Assembly (NCBI RefSeq): GCF_014337925.2
Contig: NZ_CP143423.1
Span: forward strand, 1,084,501-1,148,500
DNA: 64,000 nt
Reading direction: 5' to 3'
From: Roseobacter fucihabitans
GTDB taxonomy: Bacteria; Pseudomonadota; Alphaproteobacteria; Rhodobacterales; Rhodobacteraceae
Positions within the stretch are counted from its first letter, which is position 1. Every line of letters begins with the position of its first letter. Shown here piece by piece: positions 27,809-37,469 of this stretch. The translations under genes were made by a program, and so were the position numbers. The notes below the pieces were generated by a model. The model was not told where the DNA came from. It worked only from the letters and a program-made list of their open reading frames with translations, and did no database searches.

Positions 27809-28807
27809 CTATCCGGCGTCGCTCATGGGGTGGGGTGAAAATCCGCCGATGACCTGGGCAAGCCAGTCGCGCGCCTCCGGCATGATTTCTTCCAACTGCG
27901 GCAGGTCGTTGACGCATAAAAATTTGATCTCGCTACCCGGCAGGCCGAGCAGGAGATCAACGGTTTGCGCAGCGGTATGATCATTTCCCTGTCCACTTTT
28001 GATGTGCAGATGATCGTTTTCTTCATGCAAAACGGCGACACCTGAGAGGATGCAGGCATGATTGTGCAGCCCCTGCGGGAGGAACTGTTCAAGGTCGCGA
28101 AACCGGTGCCTGATGTTATTTGCAAAGACCTGCGGATGCGCGTCAAACAAATGCAACATGACGCTGCGGCGCAGCGGGTGCACGACATGTGCCGCCGCGA
28201 AAAGCCGCGTGGCATCAAAACCCATCAGGGTGGCAGCGTTGATCTGCATGAAATGATTGAATTTCGCGGGATCATCGCGCGCCCCGGTGTTCGCCAGCAG
28301 ATCTCGATAATCCACCCATTTGCCCCGCAGGACCGGCATGGCACCGCGAAACATATCCGTTGGCAGCAAGGGGGATGTCAAAAACACATCGTCGTTGAAA
28401 TACATGAAACACTCGCTCAACCCTTCGATGCGCCAGATCAGGCTTTCAATCGCCAGCGAGTTGAAGGTTGGCAAGGCTTCCTCGAAGTCGCGAAAGAGGT
28501 CGCGATGAAATGCAAATTCGATTTTCGCGCGCAGCTCAAGGGGCAAGCTGGAAAGGTCGGGCGTCTCCTCGTCAACCACAATCCATATTTTGCGCGTCCA
28601 GGGCGCGTGATTGTGAATGGATTGCAAACAAAACAGGATTTCATTGTTGCAAAGCCACCGATGCGGATTGATCGCGTTTTCGTGCAACACCTCGCCTGCA
28701 TCAGCCATATAGCTACGGCGTTTGACGCGGTGATTGTTAGAATTCCCGTTGACCCAGGTGATCACTGCGTCGATGGGCTCTGCTCTATTTGCCGGAAATT
28801 GGGTCAT
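27809..28807 (-). CDS. Stealth-family capsular polysaccharide phosphotransferase
   Basis: The 332-residue protein has the Stealth conserved regions in order: CR1 IDAVITWVNGNSN at the N-terminus, then CR2 RKIWIVVDEETPDL, FNSLAIESLIWRI and CFMYFNDDVFL, and later CR3/CR4-like stretches. Such enzymes transfer sugar-1-phosphates to build surface polysaccharides. No other polysaccharide gene is adjacent, so the role is inferred from the family. It lies 137 bases upstream of the MltB-like gene on the same strand. Confidence 0.88.
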   Translation of the reverse strand: MTQFPANRAEPIDAVITWVNGNSNNHRVKRRSYMADAGEVLHENAINPHRWLCNNEILFCLQSIHNHAPWTRKIWIVVDEETPDLSSLPLELRAKIEFAFHRDLFRDFEEALPTFNSLAIESLIWRIEGLSECFMYFNDDVFLTSPLLPTDMFRGAMPVLRGKWVDYRDLLANTGARDDPAKFNHFMQINAATLMGFDATRLFAAAHVVHPLRRSVMLHLFDAHPQVFANNIRHRFRDLEQFLPQGLHNHACILSGVAVLHEENDHLHIKSGQGNDHTAAQTVDLLLGLPGSEIKFLCVNDLPQLEEIMPEARDWLAQVIGGFSPHPMSDAG

Positions 28808-29204
28808 TTTTCTCGATTTAACACTGTTGTGACGCCGTAAACTAGGCCGGTTGCCTCAGGTTGGTAGGCGGATCCGTATTTGACCCATCAGACGCGCGCA
28901 ATTGAAGACGAACCGCTGGAGGGCGAGGGCGCGGTTTTTTGCTATTTTTGCTGCCGATGGCGGTCCCTCCCAGCCTTCCCTGCAATGGAATGCTGCGTGT
29001 CGCATGTGCCAAACGGGTAGGGCTGTTTTCTTTCGCTGGCGAGAACCATGAATACGCCAACCGTTGCACAAAACCAGAAACGGTCTAGGATTACCTTATT
29101 AAGAACGTGGTCGCGCAACCCGAGGGATCGGATGGCTTTTCGACCAAACATATTTTTTTTGACGACTGCCGATTTTCTTGACCCCTTAGGATGCCAAGAT
29201 TGTA
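28808..29204. other. Intergenic region between Stealth gene and histidine kinase
   Basis: No gene is seen. The region separates two divergent genes and must hold both promoters. The segment 29090-29180 is AT-rich, including a long T run at 29152-29160, and is the likeliest promoter area for the kinase. Confidence 0.4.
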
Positions 29205-31928
29205 ATGATGAAATTGCATTTTCCAGATGAAAAAAACGCCGAAGTTTTCGGTGTCTTGGCGACGCCTGTCTGGATATTTGACGTGGACAGGTATGAAATC
29301 TGGTGGGGAAATTCAGCCGCTCTTAACTTTTGGAAGGCGGACAGCCTGGATGCGCTGAAAGCGCGCGACTTTTCTTCCGACACTGCAATGGTGTACCAGC
29401 GTTTGCGCCAGATCATGCTGGAGACGCAGGCGTCATCGAAATTTGAAGATACCTGGACGCTTTATCCGGCGGAAACACCCGTTACGGTGACGCTATCCTG
29501 TCAGCCTGTGCAAATCGAGCAGGGCCGTGATGCGGTATTGATCGAGCTTGTCAGTGGCATTCTGGAACAAGACACCCGGAGGGCGCGGCTGGAGGAGGCC
29601 GTTCGCTATTCTGGCGGAATGCTCAGCATGTTTTCGCAATCGGGTGTTTTGTTGGCGCAGAATGCCGCGGCGTTTGAGTGTTACGGTGCGGCAAAGAACG
29701 CGGGATGCGAATTAGACCGCAGATTGGGCAGCATTCCCGTCAGAAAAAGCCTGCTCGAGGCGGTTGCGCGCGGCACCCCATTTGATGCGGAGTTGGAGGT
29801 TCAGTGTCTCGCCGGGCATGCTATGCACCGGGTCAAGGCCAGCGCGGGAAGAGATCCTGCAACCGGTGATGCGGTTGTGGTGCTGAGTGAAGATGATATT
29901 TCCGACCTTGTCAGGCTGCGCCAGGAGCTCTTTGAGCTGAACGCGCATCTCGAAGAGCGTGTGGCCGAGCGCAGTGAAAGCCTGAGGGTCAGCGAAGAGC
30001 GTTTTTCCCTTGCAATGCAGGGGGCCAATGACGGGCTTTGGGATCGCAACATTGAGACCGGTGAGATCTACTTTTCGCCACGTTGGCTTGAAATGCTGGG
30101 CTACAGCGCGCAGATGCCGCCGCCTGATCTGGAAACGATCCTGGCTGCGATCCACCCTCAGGATCGCGCGGATGTCACGGCATCAATGGTTGACCCGGAA
30201 CCGCAGGAAGGCAGTGCGCCGGAGGTGGAGTTTCGTATCCAACATAAAAGCGGGCATTGGGTCGATATTCTGTCGCGCGATTTCAAGATACTGCGGGACG
30301 GCAAGGTGGCACGCATTGTCGGCACCTATGTTGATATATCGGACCGCAAAAGGCAGGAAAGGTCCCTGCGCCGCCTCAAGGAAATCCTGTTTGCAGGCAG
30401 CGAAGCCTTGCCGCTTGGCGTGGCCTATTACGATCAGGATGTGAGGCTGGTGATGCATAATTCGGTTTATGCCGACATGCTCCCGCGCAGCGCGCATCTG
30501 CTGGAGCGCGGCGTTCTCTTTGAAGAGCTTATCCGTAATTCTGCCGATATCATGGCACCTCAGTTCGGGTATGATGATCGCGAAACCTATGTGCGCAATC
30601 GCGTTGCCTCCGTTTTGGTAAAGCCGAAAAAATCGGTTCATGAACAGTCGAGCGGGCGTATCATCATCGCCTCAGAGTTTCCGACAAGCGGTGGCGGGAT
30701 GATTTCGATCATCGAGGATGTGACCGAAGATCGGTTGCGCCAGAAACAACTGCATCAGGCGCAGAAAATGGAGGCCATCGGGCAGCTGACGGGCGGCGTT
30801 GCACATGATTTCAACAATCTGCTTGCGGTCATCATGGGCAATCTGGAATTGTTGCAAAGCGAGACGGAAGCGGGGAGCCTGGATCAGCAGGAACAAAATG
30901 CGCTGATTGATGCGGCAATTGACGCCGTCAAACACGGTGCTGATTTGACCAGTAGCATGTTGGCCTATGCACGCAAGGCGCGTCTGGAGCCGACGGTATT
31001 GGACATCAATCAAACGGTGCGTGACACCGAACGTTGGATGCGACGGACAATTGCGGCAAACATCCAGATCGAAACCGTGTTGCAGGCCGGAATCTGGTCG
31101 ATCAAAGTCGACCAAACCTCGCTCCAGAGTGCCCTTGTGAACTTGATCCTGAATGCCTGTGACGCGCTGGCGGGTGGTGGGAAATTGACGATTGAGACTG
31201 CCAATCTTCGCATTGACGACACATATCTTGAGGCGCGCAGCGAGCAAATCCCGGCGGGGCGCTATGTGATGATCGCGGTGAGCGATACCGGAGAGGGTAT
31301 CGCACCTGATGTCATCGACCAGATATATGATCCGTTTTTTACCACCAAACCTGTGGGGAAAGGCTCCGGGCTTGGTCTGTCCATGGTGGAGGGCTTTGTC
31401 CGTCAATCGGGTGGCACCGTTCGCGTCTATTCCGAGCCGGGCGAGGGGACCAGTTTCAAGCTCTATTTCAGAGCTGTAATGCAAGGCAGTCCCGTCGCTC
31501 CAAAACCCCAGAGCCGCCCGCAACCCGATACTCCCCTCCAGAGCCCACGCCCGCGCATATTGCTGGCAGAGGACAGGCTCGAAGTCATGGCGGTTCTTGA
31601 AAAAACCCTCGTGCTGGCGGGCTATGATGTCACCACGGCGATCACGGGCGATATCGCCTTTGCAGTGTTCAAGGCTGATCCCAGTTTTGATGTGGTGCTG
31701 ACAGACATCGTTATGCCGGGCCGGTTACAAGGGCCTGAATTCGCGCGTGAATGCCGTGCATTGAGCCCGCAAACGCCTTTCATCTTTTTGTCTGGATATG
31801 CATCCGAGGCCACGGTGCACGGCAATGGTCTGTTGCCCGAAGACATCCGCCTGATGAAGCCCGTATCGCGTGATGATCTCCTGCGTGCCGTTGAAGAATG
31901 CCTCAAACGCAGGCGGGATGAGGCGTGA
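29205..31928 (+). CDS. Multi-PAS hybrid sensor histidine kinase with receiver domain
   Basis: The 907-residue protein has no clear membrane segment, so it is probably cytosolic. An N-terminal PAS-like part (FGVLATPVWIFDVDRYEIWW) and further PAS regions come first, including one with YFSPRWLEMLGYSA and VGTYVDISDRKRQ. A coiled coil (LFELNAHLEERVAERSESL) lies near residues 240-265. Then follow HisKA with phospho-acceptor His at about 534 (GGVAHDFNNLLA), HATPase_c (DTGEGIAPDVIDQIYDPFF, GKGSGLGLSMVEGF) and a C-terminal receiver with Asp at about 834 (LTDIVMPG). The signal and output are unknown. In the receiver, the acidic pocket reads AEDRLEV, slightly unusual. Confidence 0.9.
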   Translation: MMKLHFPDEKNAEVFGVLATPVWIFDVDRYEIWWGNSAALNFWKADSLDALKARDFSSDTAMVYQRLRQIMLETQASSKFEDTWTLYPAETPVTVTLSCQPVQIEQGRDAVLIELVSGILEQDTRRARLEEAVRYSGGMLSMFSQSGVLLAQNAAAFECYGAAKNAGCELDRRLGSIPVRKSLLEAVARGTPFDAELEVQCLAGHAMHRVKASAGRDPATGDAVVVLSEDDISDLVRLRQELFELNAHLEERVAERSESLRVSEERFSLAMQGANDGLWDRNIETGEIYFSPRWLEMLGYSAQMPPPDLETILAAIHPQDRADVTASMVDPEPQEGSAPEVEFRIQHKSGHWVDILSRDFKILRDGKVARIVGTYVDISDRKRQERSLRRLKEILFAGSEALPLGVAYYDQDVRLVMHNSVYADMLPRSAHLLERGVLFEELIRNSADIMAPQFGYDDRETYVRNRVASVLVKPKKSVHEQSSGRIIIASEFPTSGGGMISIIEDVTEDRLRQKQLHQAQKMEAIGQLTGGVAHDFNNLLAVIMGNLELLQSETEAGSLDQQEQNALIDAAIDAVKHGADLTSSMLAYARKARLEPTVLDINQTVRDTERWMRRTIAANIQIETVLQAGIWSIKVDQTSLQSALVNLILNACDALAGGGKLTIETANLRIDDTYLEARSEQIPAGRYVMIAVSDTGEGIAPDVIDQIYDPFFTTKPVGKGSGLGLSMVEGFVRQSGGTVRVYSEPGEGTSFKLYFRAVMQGSPVAPKPQSRPQPDTPLQSPRPRILLAEDRLEVMAVLEKTLVLAGYDVTTAITGDIAFAVFKADPSFDVVLTDIVMPGRLQGPEFARECRALSPQTPFIFLSGYASEATVHGNGLLPEDIRLMKPVSRDDLLRAVEECLKRRRDEA

Positions 31929-32220
31929 AATCACAGCTAAAGCGGTTTGCGTTTAATCTGAATTGATTTGTGTTTCCCAAAGGAGTCTTTGTCTGCTTCA
32001 TTTTCAGTGTGGAGGTGGATGACGGGCAAACCTCTTTCTTTAGATTTTCGGCACCGGATTTGCGGGTATGTTGCTGCTGGGAACTCTTGTCATGCAGCAG
32101 GGCGCATTTTTGGTGTCAGTGCGGCAACGGTGGCGCGTTATGCTGCGGACAAACGAGAGCGGCGCGACATCACGCCCAGACCACAGGGCAGGCCCGTGGG
32201 CCGGATTTGGCCAGCTGGCA

Positions 32221-32258
32221 CCGTATAAGGATTTCTTAACCGTATAAGGATTTCTTAA
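32221..32258. repeat. 19-bp perfect tandem duplication in the IS630 relic
   Basis: CCGTATAAGGATTTCTTAA is present twice in a row. One copy encodes the expected PYKDFL stretch; the second copy shifts the frame. Confidence 0.9.
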
Positions 32259-32476
32259 TCGGGATTATCCGTATCGAACCAGACATAACATTGCATGCAC
32301 TATCCGGCGCGCTGGAAGACGCATACGGCGTATCCGTTCACCTCTGATCAATTCACCGCGCCTTGGCACGCGCCGGGTTCTCATATGAAAAAAGGACTTA
32401 TCGCACAGGAACGTAATCGGCCTGCGCTGCGCAGGGCAAGGCGGGGGTGGATCAACCACCGCCAGCCGCGCATGCG

Positions 32477-32497
32477 CCAGGAGCCAGGAGCCAGGAG
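32477..32497. repeat. Triplicated 7-bp unit in the IS630 relic
   Basis: CCAGGAG occurs three times in tandem. Removal of two units restores the expected RQEPHRLVFI reading of IS630 transposases, so this is a slippage-type expansion. Confidence 0.85.
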
Positions 32498-32524
32498 CCA
32501 CACAGACTGGTCTTTATTGCTTCT

Positions 32525-32552
32525 GGGGACATTGCTGCGCAATACCCTGCCA
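32525..32552. repeat. Second copy of the short palindromic sequence
   Basis: GGGGACATTGCTGCGCAATA followed by CCCTGCC lies at the deletion point of the IS630 relic. It differs by only a few bases from the insert at 20635-20662 in the IS1182 relic and contains an imperfect palindrome around ATTGC-TGC-GCAAT. Confidence 0.5.
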
Positions 32553-32783
32553 GCCAGCGGATGAGATGGCTTTCTCAAAGCTCAAAGCCCATCTGAGACG
32601 GATCGGACCAAAAACGTTTGATACAAACTTCCAGGTCCTCGGCGACATTTGTGATCTGTTTGATCCAAACGAATGCCGGAACCTCCTCAAAGCTGCCGGA
32701 TATGCCTCAGATTAAATGCAAAATGTTTTATCCCATTCGTCTGGACCTGATTGGTAAGCTGCGGAAGCGCACCCGCCTCTGTA

Positions 32784-32823
32784 GTGTTACCAATTAATCT
32801 GGAGTGATACCTTTTAATCTGGA
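32784..32823. repeat. Two abutting 20-bp repeats beside the Mu-like transposase
   Basis: GTGTTACCAATTAATCTGGA (32784-32803) is followed directly by GTGATACCTTTTAATCTGGA (32804-32823). A third copy, GTGATACCTTTTAATCCGGA, lies at 34582-34601 beyond the other end of the transposase gene. Repeats of about this length often serve as transposase binding sites in Tn7/TniA-type elements. Confidence 0.65.
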
Positions 32824-32885
32824 GGACCCTCGGTGACCACGGGCTATTCAGGATGGGATTTGGGGGGGCTGGATTGCTTTTGCCA

Positions 32886-34330
32886 TCACTGGTGAATGGC
32901 GTTCTTGCCGACGCGGCGTTTGGGCGGGAACTTCTTTGCGACCGCCTTTTCCAGCGCCGGGAAAGTCGTCGTTTCGATACGCGCGTTGATGAACGCATGC
33001 AGCTCCGGATCGCTGTCGATCTTGGAGGGCCGGCCGGGGCGGTGTTCGCGCAGGTGGCGCGCGGCGCGCGCAGCGCTTTTGCAACGGCGCGGATAAGCAT
33101 AGCCCAGCATGTCGCGGTTGCGGACAACCGCCACACCCTCGGCGGAGCTGCGCAGTGGAACCCTGATTTCCAACCGTTCGCCATGGCCCAGCTGGGCGAT
33201 CTGATCAGAATAGAACCGCTCGCCCAAGCACTGAAAAGCACCTTGTGACACCATTGCACTGGTCTGTTTGCAGAACACGAAATCAAAGGTCTGATCATCC
33301 ATGCGGCTGGCTTGCCATCCATTCTCGACCGCGCGCGCCAAGGCCTGTCTGGGCGAAAGACCCTGCAAACGGCCGCGACCTCTTCAAGCTGGGTAAGCAG
33401 GTCGCCATAGGTGCCACTGTAGGGTGCTGGCGGCTTGCCGACAGATTGCGTTTTCTTGTTGGTTCTGTCGCCGCCGATGTATCCGGGTAAGTGCTTGATA
33501 AACTGGCGTTCAATTGACCCAAACGCCCCTTCGATCAGACCCTTCGCAGGCCCATTGTAGGGCTTTGCCTTGATCACACCGCGCTCTGGCACAATCATGC
33601 TTAGGTCCGGGAAGCTTTGGAATGATCCAAAGAGCGATCCATACTCGCCGCCGTTGTCCAAATACAAGGTGCCGGGCAGTCCGAACTGCGGATCACACGA
33701 CAGATCATAGAAGCTGTCGATAATATCGCTCTGACGCACGCCACGGCCTTTCAGGAACAAAACCGGCGTCACATGCATCATATGTGTGCAGTCGTCATGC
33801 CATGCGATCAGGCGCACCCGGACTTGCTCGCGCGTTCCTTCTTTGAGGACCCAAATATCGACCGGGTGCACGTCGCCAAATACAACCTGACCCGGCAGGG
33901 CAGAGCCGTGGCGTGCGATACGAGGTTGATCCTTGTCAAAATGTAACTTGGCGTCGCGATCCTTGCGCGCAACCCGCTTGAATGCCGTGAAACGGCTGGT
34001 CCATTTGGCGTTGAGCTTGCAGAGCTGTGACAGAACCGGTGCCGCAATGTCAGAGCCTTCGCTTTGGCAGAGTTCTACCAGCTTGCGGGATCCGATATGC
34101 GCCAGCTTGCGCAGACTGCCATCGCTGCGGATAAAGGCCTTGGCATAGCTTTCCATCGCCTCGGACACACGCTCTTTCGCGTCGTCATCAAGGTCGATGT
34201 TCCCATCCCAGTTTCGGGATATCAGAACACGCCGCTTGCCCCGATCTGCGCGTGCCTCTGAGGCGAGCGTGCCAAATCCGCCCTGTATCGGATCATCCGC
34301 GAGAAAGAGGGCACTTTGACATAATACCCT
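32886..34330 (-). pseudogene. Mu/TniA-like DDE transposase with a frameshift
   Basis: The upstream part reads in one frame: GALAD-like N-terminal debris, then RVLISRNWDGNIDLDDDAKE, the rve core GQVVFGDVHPVDIWV (first Asp), LYLDNGGEYGSLFG (second Asp) and GLIEGAFGSIERQFI (Glu), then GDRTNKKTQSVGKPPAPYSG. Near 33370-33400 the frame shifts and continues as LSPRQALARAVENGW, CLGERFYSDQIAQLGHGERL and VVRNRDMLGYAYP to a stop at 32886. The three catalytic acids are present, so the lesion is a single shift. The exact start is not clear; the frame is open past 34318. Confidence 0.75.
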
Positions 34331-34378
34331 GAGTTCTTGAGCTACTCTGGTTTACTCTGGGCCAAGTTCACGATTTTA

Positions 34379-34492
34379 TTGGAGCGTTCTTTTTTGGACG
34401 TGGTTGCTCACATGGAAGAACGTGGAATTGAAGACCCAGCAGAATGCGTCAACTTGGTGGTTTACGAAGAGGTCTTCGAGACCAAACAGTAA
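34379..34492 (+). CDS. Possible small protein of unknown function
   Basis: A short frame encodes a hydrophilic peptide ending HMEERGIEDPAECVNLVVYE, then EVFETKQ and a stop, from a TTG at 34379 or ATG at 34412. It looks like an amphipathic helical peptide with normal codon use and could be a real small gene or the end of a truncated one. I do not recognise the family. Confidence 0.3.
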   Translation: MERSFLDVVAHMEERGIEDPAECVNLVVYEEVFETKQ

Positions 34493-34810
34493 GTTTGTTA
34501 CGATATGCCGCAATACCTTCCATAATACCTGCCGCAATCAAAAATTACCTGAATAAAATCAATAACTTAAAAATTTACCCGGTGATACCTTTTAATCCGG
34601 AATGCTAACAAATTCAAAGATCCCCAAACGACTTAAAACAATAGAAAAAGCGACATGATGTAGCCCATATAAGGGTTCCGCCGTCAAAAATCGACTTTCC
34701 GGAATAAAAAGCTTCGCCTCATTATGCGCCTTGGGGCGTGCAGCCATAAAACCAGAACGCATCAAGAACAGTTCTTTTCCTTTTGCGCATCAGGCGGTAC
34801 ATTGCGCGTT
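34493..34810. other. AT-rich gap before uvrD
   Basis: This stretch is clearly more AT-rich than its surroundings and holds the third 20-bp repeat (34582-34601). The part 34660-34800 should contain the uvrD promoter, but no clear consensus was found. Confidence 0.4.
34582..34601. repeat. Third copy of the 20-bp repeat
   Basis: GTGATACCTTTTAATCCGGA differs by one base from the copy at 32804-32823 and lies in the same orientation. Confidence 0.65.
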
Positions 34811-37366
34811 ATGAGCAATTTTGATGAAATGGATGCCTTCGATGGCGCATCCCTATCCCGGCGCGCGATGGCCGCGCGGCCACAACCCTATCTGGATGGG
34901 CTGAACCCGGCGCAACGCACGGCCGTTGAAACGCTGGACGGGCCTGTTTTGATGCTGGCCGGGGCGGGGACGGGCAAGACCCGCGCTCTGACGGCGCGCA
35001 TCGTCCATTTGTTGAATACCGGGCGGGCGCGGCCCAATGAGGTGCTGGCCGTGACCTTTACCAATAAGGCCGCACGGGAGATGAAGAATCGCGTAGGTGC
35101 GATGATGGGGCAACAGATCGAGGGGATGCCCTGGCTCGGGACCTTCCATGCGATCTGTGTGAAACTATTGCGCCGTCACGCCGAATTGGTTGGGCTGAAA
35201 TCCAATTTCACCATTCTGGATACCGATGATCAATTGCGCCTGCTGAAACAATTGGTGCGCGCGGAAGGGATCGACGACAAGCGCTGGCCTGCGCGGCAAT
35301 TGGCCGGGATCATCGACGGGTGGAAAAACCGCGCGCTGACGCCCGACAAGGTGCCCAGCAGTGACGCTGGGGCTTATAACCATCGCGGCACCGAGATTTA
35401 TGCGCAATACCAGACCCGTCTGCGAGAACTGAACGCCACGGATTTCGGCGATCTGCTAATGCATATGGTCACGATCTTCCAGAACCACCCGGATATTCTG
35501 GCGCAATATCAACGCTGGTTTGCCTATATTCTGGTGGATGAATATCAGGACACCAACGTTGCGCAATACCTCTGGCTGCGCCTGCTCGCGGGGGGGCATA
35601 AGAACATCTGCTGCGTGGGCGATGATGATCAGTCGATTTATGGCTGGCGCGGGGCCGAAGTGGGCAATATCCTGCGGTTTGAAAAGGATTTTCCCGGCGC
35701 GCATGTGGTGCGGCTGGAACAGAACTACCGCTCGACCCCGCATATTCTGGCCGCTGCATCAGGTGTGATTGAGGGCAATGAGGGACGTCTGGGCAAGACG
35801 CTTTGGACTGCGGCCGAAGAAGGTGAAAAAATTCGACTAATCGGTCACTGGGACGGCGAGGAAGAGGCGCGCTGGATTGGAGACGAGATCGAGGCGCTGA
35901 ATGATGGAAGTTCAATCCTGGCCAAGAGAAGGCAAAATTCTCGATCTGAACAGATGATCCGCGAATTTAAGCGGCTTGCTGAATTGGATGCTTTGCGAGG
36001 ATTGAACAGTCGAGATCAATTATTCGATCGTTTGAAAACGCAAAAGAGCTTTTTGGCGGATGAAAGCAGGCGGGATTTGGTGTGGGAGTTGGCAACCAGG
36101 CAGAGTGAGGGGCATTCTCTTGAACCTGCGTTCCTAAGATATGGTCGCGATGAGTTGGCCATTCTGGTGCGTGCCAGCCATCAGATGCGCGCCTTTGAGG
36201 ATCGTTTCCTGACCATCGGCCTGCCGTACCGCGTGATCGGTGGCCCACGGTTTTACGAGCGCATGGAGATCCGGGATGCCATGGCCTATTTCCGCATCGT
36301 GACCAGCCCCGATGATGATCTGGCCTTCGAGCGGATCGTGAACACGCCCAAACGCGGCCTTGGTGACAAGGCGCAACAAACGATCCAGCGCGTCGCGCGC
36401 GAGAATGGGGTGAGCCTTGTGGAGGGCGCGCGGCTGGTCGTGCAGGCCAAGGGCATCGGCGGCAAAGGGGGCAAGGAGTTGGCCACATTGGTCACCGGAA
36501 TTGATCGATGGGGGCGGATGGCGGGGTCGAGCGATCTGAGCCACATGGAGCTCGCCGAAATCATTCTGGACGAAAGCGGGTACACAACCCATTGGCAGAA
36601 CGACAAAACGCCCGAAGCGCCGGGGCGTTTGGAGAATCTCAAGGAGTTGGTCAAGGCGCTGGAGCAGTTCGAAAACCTGCAGGGGTTTCTGGAGCACGTC
36701 AGCCTGATCATGGACAATGAGAGCGAGGAGGGCGGCGAAAAGGTGTCGATCATGACGCTGCACGCGGCCAAGGGGCTGGAATTCCCGATGGTGTTTTTGC
36801 CAGGGTGGGAGGACGGGTTGTTCCCCTCGCAACGCTCGATGGATGAAAGCGGCGTTAAGGGCCTCGAAGAAGAACGACGTCTGGCCTATGTCGGGATCAC
36901 GCGCGCCGAAGAGGTCTGCACGATTTCCTTTGCCGCCAATCGACGCGTGTTCGGCCAATGGCAAAGCGCGCTGCCCTCGCGCTTCATCGATGAATTGCCA
37001 CCTGAACATGTCGATGTGCTGACCCCGCCCGGCCTTTATGGCGGTGGTTACGGTGCCGCCGCGCCGACATCCAACCTGCATGAGGCCGCGGCAGAGGCGA
37101 ATGTCTATAACTCACCTGGCTGGCGTCGTTTGCAGGCGCGTAGCCAGGAGCGGGGCATGAGCCAGCCGCGCGAAACTAAGAATACCGTGATCGACATGAC
37201 CGCCGTGTCGAGTTTCACCGTGGGCGAGCGGGTGTTTCATCAGAAGTTCGGCTATGGTGCCATTCAGGGGATCGAGGGCGACAAGCTGGAGATTGCCTTT
37301 GAGAAGGCGGGCATCAAGAAGGTCGTGGCGAAATTCATTACCGGATGTGACGACATCCCATTTTGA
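34811..37366 (+). CDS. uvrD: UvrD/PcrA-type DNA helicase with an unusual internal insertion
   Basis: The 851-residue protein carries all the SF1A helicase motifs: Q motif LNPAQRTAVE, motif I AGAGTGKTRALTARI, DEYQDTN (II), GDDDQSIYGWRGA (III), LEQNYRST (IV), VSIMTLHAAKGLEF (V) and EERRLAYVGITRAEE (VI), plus a C-terminal Tudor-like SFTVGERVFHQKFGYG. It unwinds DNA in excision and mismatch repair. The frame is open to 34724, but MSNFDEMDAF at 34811 is the family-like start. Residues of about 366-444 (nt 35906-36143), between WIGDEIEALN and DELAILVRASHQMRAFEDRF, are an insertion relative to the family, with visibly lower GC. Confidence 0.93.
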   Translation: MSNFDEMDAFDGASLSRRAMAARPQPYLDGLNPAQRTAVETLDGPVLMLAGAGTGKTRALTARIVHLLNTGRARPNEVLAVTFTNKAAREMKNRVGAMMGQQIEGMPWLGTFHAICVKLLRRHAELVGLKSNFTILDTDDQLRLLKQLVRAEGIDDKRWPARQLAGIIDGWKNRALTPDKVPSSDAGAYNHRGTEIYAQYQTRLRELNATDFGDLLMHMVTIFQNHPDILAQYQRWFAYILVDEYQDTNVAQYLWLRLLAGGHKNICCVGDDDQSIYGWRGAEVGNILRFEKDFPGAHVVRLEQNYRSTPHILAAASGVIEGNEGRLGKTLWTAAEEGEKIRLIGHWDGEEEARWIGDEIEALNDGSSILAKRRQNSRSEQMIREFKRLAELDALRGLNSRDQLFDRLKTQKSFLADESRRDLVWELATRQSEGHSLEPAFLRYGRDELAILVRASHQMRAFEDRFLTIGLPYRVIGGPRFYERMEIRDAMAYFRIVTSPDDDLAFERIVNTPKRGLGDKAQQTIQRVARENGVSLVEGARLVVQAKGIGGKGGKELATLVTGIDRWGRMAGSSDLSHMELAEIILDESGYTTHWQNDKTPEAPGRLENLKELVKALEQFENLQGFLEHVSLIMDNESEEGGEKVSIMTLHAAKGLEFPMVFLPGWEDGLFPSQRSMDESGVKGLEEERRLAYVGITRAEEVCTISFAANRRVFGQWQSALPSRFIDELPPEHVDVLTPPGLYGGGYGAAAPTSNLHEAAAEANVYNSPGWRRLQARSQERGMSQPRETKNTVIDMTAVSSFTVGERVFHQKFGYGAIQGIEGDKLEIAFEKAGIKKVVAKFITGCDDIPF

Positions 37367-37469
37367 CGGGGTCCGCCCTGGACCTGCGCTGACGACAGCA
37401 CCCGTTCCTCTTGTCACGTAGGGGCATTGCGGCCTCAATCGGCAAGAACCGCGAAAACCTCAGGAAACG

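Larger units (their letters stand above)
32019..32715 (+). pseudogene. IS630-family transposase, broken
   Basis: The N-terminal helix-turn-helix reads MTGKPLSLDFRHRICGYV and FGVSAATVARYAADKRER. It is followed, after a frameshift near 32200 and a 19-bp duplication, by IRIEPDITLHALSGALEDAY, an in-frame TGA at 32345, and, in another frame, LIAQERNRPALRRARRGWIN. A 7-bp triplication breaks the frame again at 32477. The C-terminus MAFSKLKAHLRRIGPKTFD to NLLKAAGYASD ends at 32715. Several catalytic residues of the DDE domain are missing. Confidence 0.8.
31941..32726 (+). mobile_element. IS630-family insertion sequence, heavily mutated relic
   Basis: Ends show an inverted repeat: AGCGGTTTGCGTTTAATCTG at 31941 and, reversed, CATTTTGCATTTAATCTG ending at 32725. 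Between them are the beginning and end of an IS630 transposase, with the DDE part largely deleted. The relic abuts the Mu-like transposase region. Confidence 0.75.

Noticed and set aside
30672-31523. 283-codon minus-strand frame over the histidine kinase
   Set aside because: It is antisense to conserved HisKA and HATPase domains and has no domain of its own.
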